Positions 61,265 to 64,000 of a stretch of 64,000 nt of DNA are shown here, piece after piece (the first letter of the stretch is position 1; every line of letters starts with the position of its first letter). The translations under genes and the position numbers were made by a program. This DNA comes from Cellvibrionaceae bacterium. GTDB taxonomy: Bacteria > Pseudomonadota > Gammaproteobacteria > Pseudomonadales > Cellvibrionaceae. Below the pieces are notes generated by a model. That model ran no database searches. It was given only the letters and a program-made list of their open reading frames with translations, and was not told the origin of the DNA. The stretch covers positions 1 through 64,000 of the forward strand of contig JAOXRT010000146.1 in assembly GCA_025800365.1 (NCBI GenBank). The letters run 5' to 3'.

Positions 61265-62276
61265 GTTTATCTGGCCCTGGCTATTACTGCTGCTGCCCTT
61301 GCCTTTACTGTTTAGAAAATTATTATCCAGCAAGCAAGATAGTAGCGCGGCACTAAAAGTTCCTTTTTACCAACAGCTAGCACAACAACAGGCACATCAA
61401 ACCCAAGCCAAGTGGCAACTGCCTCTTTTGTGGCTTATATGGCTTTGCTTATTATTGGCATGTGCTAGACCTGTATGGATTGGTGAACCTGTCGAGATGC
61501 CGTCCAGTGGACGCGACCTGTTAATGGCTGTTGATATTTCCGGCTCCATGAAAACACCCGATATGGAAGTAGACGGTGAACAGGTACCTAGACTTTGGGC
61601 GGTTAAGGCCGTAGTTGGTGAATTTGTCGAGCGCCGAAAGCATGATCGCTTAGGCCTGGTATTGTTTGGCAGTCGAGCTTATTTACAAGCCCCATTAACC
61701 TTTGATCGCGCTACCGTCAAACAACTATTAGATGAAGCCCAGCTAGGCTTTGCCGGTGAGAAAACCGCAATTGGCGATGCTATTGGCTTAGCCATTAAAC
61801 GCTTACGCGAGCGCCCTGCCGATTCACGAGTATTGATTCTGCTAACTGATGGCGCGAATACGGCTGGCGAAGTTGCTCCCCTGAAAGCCGCCGAGCTGGC
61901 AAAGCAAACGCAAGTTAAAATCTACACCATTGGTATTGGTGCCGATCAAATGACTATCCCAGGTGTTTTTGGTAGTTCTTTTGGCAGCCGCACAGTCAAC
62001 CCATCGGCCGATCTTGATGAAGACAGCTTACAGAAAATAGCGCAGATGACAGGCGGCCAATATTTTCGCGCGCGAAATCCGCAAGAGCTGCAAAAGATCT
62101 ATCACCTGCTAGATCAGCTAGAGCCCATAGAACAAGCCGAGGAAACCTTCCGACCGCAAAAATCTTATACCCACTGGCCGTTAGGCATCGCTTTACTCTT
62201 GATTAGTTTACTGCTGATCCTTAAAAACGCTTTTCAATTAACAGCAACAATGCGCAGCAGCGAAACGGAGGGCTAA
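61257..62276 (+). CDS. BatA-like VWA-domain membrane protein
   Basis: A 340-residue protein with TM helices at about 5-20 and 52-72, a VWA domain and a C-terminal TM helix (GIALLLISLLLILK). The MIDAS is complete: DISGS (93-97), the Thr site in GEKTAIGDAIGLAIK, and LLTDGANTAGE. The ATG at 61257 is chosen because AAGGAG lies 6 bases upstream; a longer frame opens at 61128 but runs inside the DUF4381 gene. It is the first of two VWA proteins in the operon. Confidence 0.93.
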   Translation: MLEFIWPWLLLLLPLPLLFRKLLSSKQDSSAALKVPFYQQLAQQQAHQTQAKWQLPLLWLIWLCLLLACARPVWIGEPVEMPSSGRDLLMAVDISGSMKTPDMEVDGEQVPRLWAVKAVVGEFVERRKHDRLGLVLFGSRAYLQAPLTFDRATVKQLLDEAQLGFAGEKTAIGDAIGLAIKRLRERPADSRVLILLTDGANTAGEVAPLKAAELAKQTQVKIYTIGIGADQMTIPGVFGSSFGSRTVNPSADLDEDSLQKIAQMTGGQYFRARNPQELQKIYHLLDQLEPIEQAEETFRPQKSYTHWPLGIALLLISLLLILKNAFQLTATMRSSETEG

Positions 62277-62278
62277 AG

Positions 62279-64000
62279 ATGGAAGCAATTGAGAATTTTC
62301 ACTTTTTACGCCCTTGGACACTGTTGCTTATTCCTGCGTTAGTTCCATTGCTCTATCTAGCAGTAAGACAAGCAAATGGACGATCTGCGTGGAATAAGTG
62401 GGTAGACGAGAAATTATTGGCCTCTCTTTTGGTCGATCAGCAAGCAATACAACGTCAGACACCATGGTGGCTACTGGCAATAGTCCTTTGTTTTGGAATT
62501 TTAGGGTTGGCTGGGCCAAGCTGGGAAAAAATTCCGCAACCTATCATTCAAAAGCAAGATGCCTTGGTTGTGGTACTCGACCTGTCTCCGTCGATGAACA
62601 GCCAGGATATAAAACCTTCACGCTTGAGCATAAGCCGCTTTAAGCTAATTGACTTGATGAAGCTGCGCAAAGAAGGACAAACCGGCTTGATTGTTTATGG
62701 CGGTGAAGCGCACATTGTTACACCTCTAACCGATGATGTAGAAACGATCATCAACTTACTGCCGGTACTGAAGCCCAGTTTAATGCCAATACCTGGAAGC
62801 AATACAGAATCGGCTATTGAACGGGCTATTCAACTATTAAAAGATAGCGGCCGTCAGTATGGCGACATTTTGTTACTGAGCGACGGCGTCGATCCTGTGG
62901 CCAGTGAGGCTATCAACGATGTACTGCAAGGCAGCCCATTTCGATTATCAGTAATGGCCGTTGGCAGCCAAGATGGCGGTCCAATTCCTAGCGGAAGAGG
63001 ATTTATCAAAGATCAGCAAGGCAATATTGTTATTGCTAAAACCGATATTAAGGAACTTAAAAATTTAGCTAACGAAAATGGCGGTCGATTTGTTCAGCTA
63101 AGCCCAGGCGAGCAGGATTTACAGTCTCTAGAGGCATTCTGGCAAAATCGCAGCGATCTTTCTTTGGGCACTCAAGATCAGCAAGACAGTCTAGTCGATC
63201 GCGAGTTTGATCAATGGCAAGATAATGGACACTGGCTAGCGCTGGTGTTATTAGCATTTTTCCCTTTTGCCTTCCGCAAAGGTGGTCTAATAAGCACATT
63301 TGCAATGCTTGCCTTATTTAGCTCATTACTAAGCCTTCCTTCCGCGCCAGCAATGGCCGATAGTGAACAGGCTAGCAACACAAGTAAATCTCACACTGAA
63401 AAACAAGATAGTTTATTTGACAAACTTTGGTACTCTAAGGATCAACGTGCCCTTAAGGCCTACCAGGATCAAGACTATAACAAGGCTAGCGAGCTGTTTA
63501 AGAATCCGCAATGGCAGGCCCTTTCTGACTACCAAGGGGGGCAATACGATAAAGCGGCTGAATCGCTAGCAAATCTTAGTAAAGACAGCCTAGATCCAGA
63601 ACTACATTACAATCACGGCAATGCACTTGCCAAAGCCGGTCAACTCGATGAAGCCATCAAAGCCTATGACCGCGCACTTGAGCTTCAATCAGATTTTGAG
63701 GACGCCCAGTTCAATAAAGAGCTAATCGAAAAACTGAAACAGGAAAATCAGCAAGAGAATAATCAGAATCAACAAAATCAGGAATCTGAACAACAAGATT
63801 CCGGTGAGCAGGAATCGGATTCCAAAGAAGATCAGCAAAGTTCGGACAACAAGGAAAACTCTGAAGAGCAACAACAGGATCAAGAGTCGTCTGACAACTC
63901 AAATGAAGAATCTTCCGAGCAAGAAAACAGCGATCAAGAAAATCGTGAAAACGAGAGCGAAGAAGAGAAAAATAACAAAGAGCAAGAAGCTCAGAACAAG
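62279..64000 (+). CDS. BatB-like VWA protein fused to TPR region, 3' end cut by window edge
   Basis: The frame runs from the ATG at 62279 (GGAGG 8 bases upstream, 2 bases after BatA) to the window end, 574 codons so far. TM helices lie at about 12-29 and 62-80, then a VWA domain with MIDAS DLSPS (101-105) and LLLSDGVDP. Next come a TM helix near 320, a second hydrophobic stretch (MLALFSSLLSLPSAPAMA), and a TPR unit (LHYNHGNALAKAGQLDEAIK, about 441-475). From about 490 it is a low-complexity Gln/Glu/Asn/Ser tract. This is a BatB/BatC-type fusion. In Bat clusters the VWA and TPR proteins are thought to form a periplasmic complex related to stress tolerance; the exact job is not settled. Confidence 0.9.
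   Translation, partial: MEAIENFHFLRPWTLLLIPALVPLLYLAVRQANGRSAWNKWVDEKLLASLLVDQQAIQRQTPWWLLAIVLCFGILGLAGPSWEKIPQPIIQKQDALVVVLDLSPSMNSQDIKPSRLSISRFKLIDLMKLRKEGQTGLIVYGGEAHIVTPLTDDVETIINLLPVLKPSLMPIPGSNTESAIERAIQLLKDSGRQYGDILLLSDGVDPVASEAINDVLQGSPFRLSVMAVGSQDGGPIPSGRGFIKDQQGNIVIAKTDIKELKNLANENGGRFVQLSPGEQDLQSLEAFWQNRSDLSLGTQDQQDSLVDREFDQWQDNGHWLALVLLAFFPFAFRKGGLISTFAMLALFSSLLSLPSAPAMADSEQASNTSKSHTEKQDSLFDKLWYSKDQRALKAYQDQDYNKASELFKNPQWQALSDYQGGQYDKAAESLANLSKDSLDPELHYNHGNALAKAGQLDEAIKAYDRALELQSDFEDAQFNKELIEKLKQENQQENNQNQQNQESEQQDSGEQESDSKEDQQSSDNKENSEEQQQDQESSDNSNEESSEQENSDQENRENESEEEKNNKEQEAQNK

Overview
The window is a stretch of chromosome from a gammaproteobacterium, most likely a marine or aquatic relative of Pseudomonas (Pseudomonadales/Cellvibrionales-like). 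The basis is gene order. From cysG to the GNAT acetyltransferase (1-23 kb) the order cysG-serS-crcB-rarA-lolA-ftsK | trxB-aat-bpt-infA | clpA-clpS | cspD | icd | rluE-nudJ-mnmA-hflD-purB-roxA-GNAT closely follows the known Pseudomonas aeruginosa order. The blocks rlmKL-rmf-pyrD and NAD-GDH followed by the moxR/Bat genes also recall Pseudomonas. Base composition is moderate. No rRNA, tRNA, insertion sequence, prophage, integrase or CRISPR array was seen.

Layout. 1-7.5 kb: a minus-strand block ftsK-lolA-rarA-crcB-serS-cysG (division, lipoprotein export, replication maintenance, fluoride export, translation, siroheme). 7.6-13.6 kb: trxB, both bacterial N-degron transferases (aat, bpt), infA, then clpA and clpS, so the tagging and the degrading arms of the N-degron pathway sit together. 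13.9-16.6 kb: cspD and a monomeric NADP-isocitrate dehydrogenase. 16.8-23.1 kb: RNA modification, nucleotide metabolism and ribosomal oxygenase genes. 23.1-25.0 kb: two orphan genes, a short flagellin-like protein and a secreted protein I do not recognise. 25.1-32.5 kb: deaD with a long leader, a MATE transporter, an Oar-like TonB-dependent receptor and a MAPEG protein. 32.7-41.5 kb: a large periplasmic-propeller GGDEF/EAL sensor, malate synthase G and an OmpR-type two-component system. 41.8-46.2 kb: a thiamine-acquisition operon behind a TPP riboswitch (receptor, single YkoF domain, PnuC-family transporter, thiamine-kinase-like enzyme). 46.3-53.2 kb: uvrB, rlmKL, rmf with a long leader, a degenerate intergenic repeat array, pyrD and a DUF2835 gene. 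53.3-58.2 kb: the giant NAD-dependent glutamate dehydrogenase. 58.7-64 kb: a moxR-DUF58-DUF4381-BatA-BatB/TPR operon that runs off the window.

No wholly new defence or mobile system is visible. The places most worth a second look are the riboswitch-controlled thiamine operon with its stand-alone YkoF domain and a possible ribosome-binding-site-sequestering hairpin; the orphan flagellin-like gene with no flagellar neighbours; the repeat array beside rmf and the structured-looking rmf leader with an internal terminator-like hairpin; the long deaD leader; and two convergent gene ends where the stop codon lies in the loop of a hairpin. Both window edges cut genes: cysG on the left, BatB/TPR on the right. 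Start codons were moved from the longest possible one wherever a Shine-Dalgarno sequence or family length argued for it.
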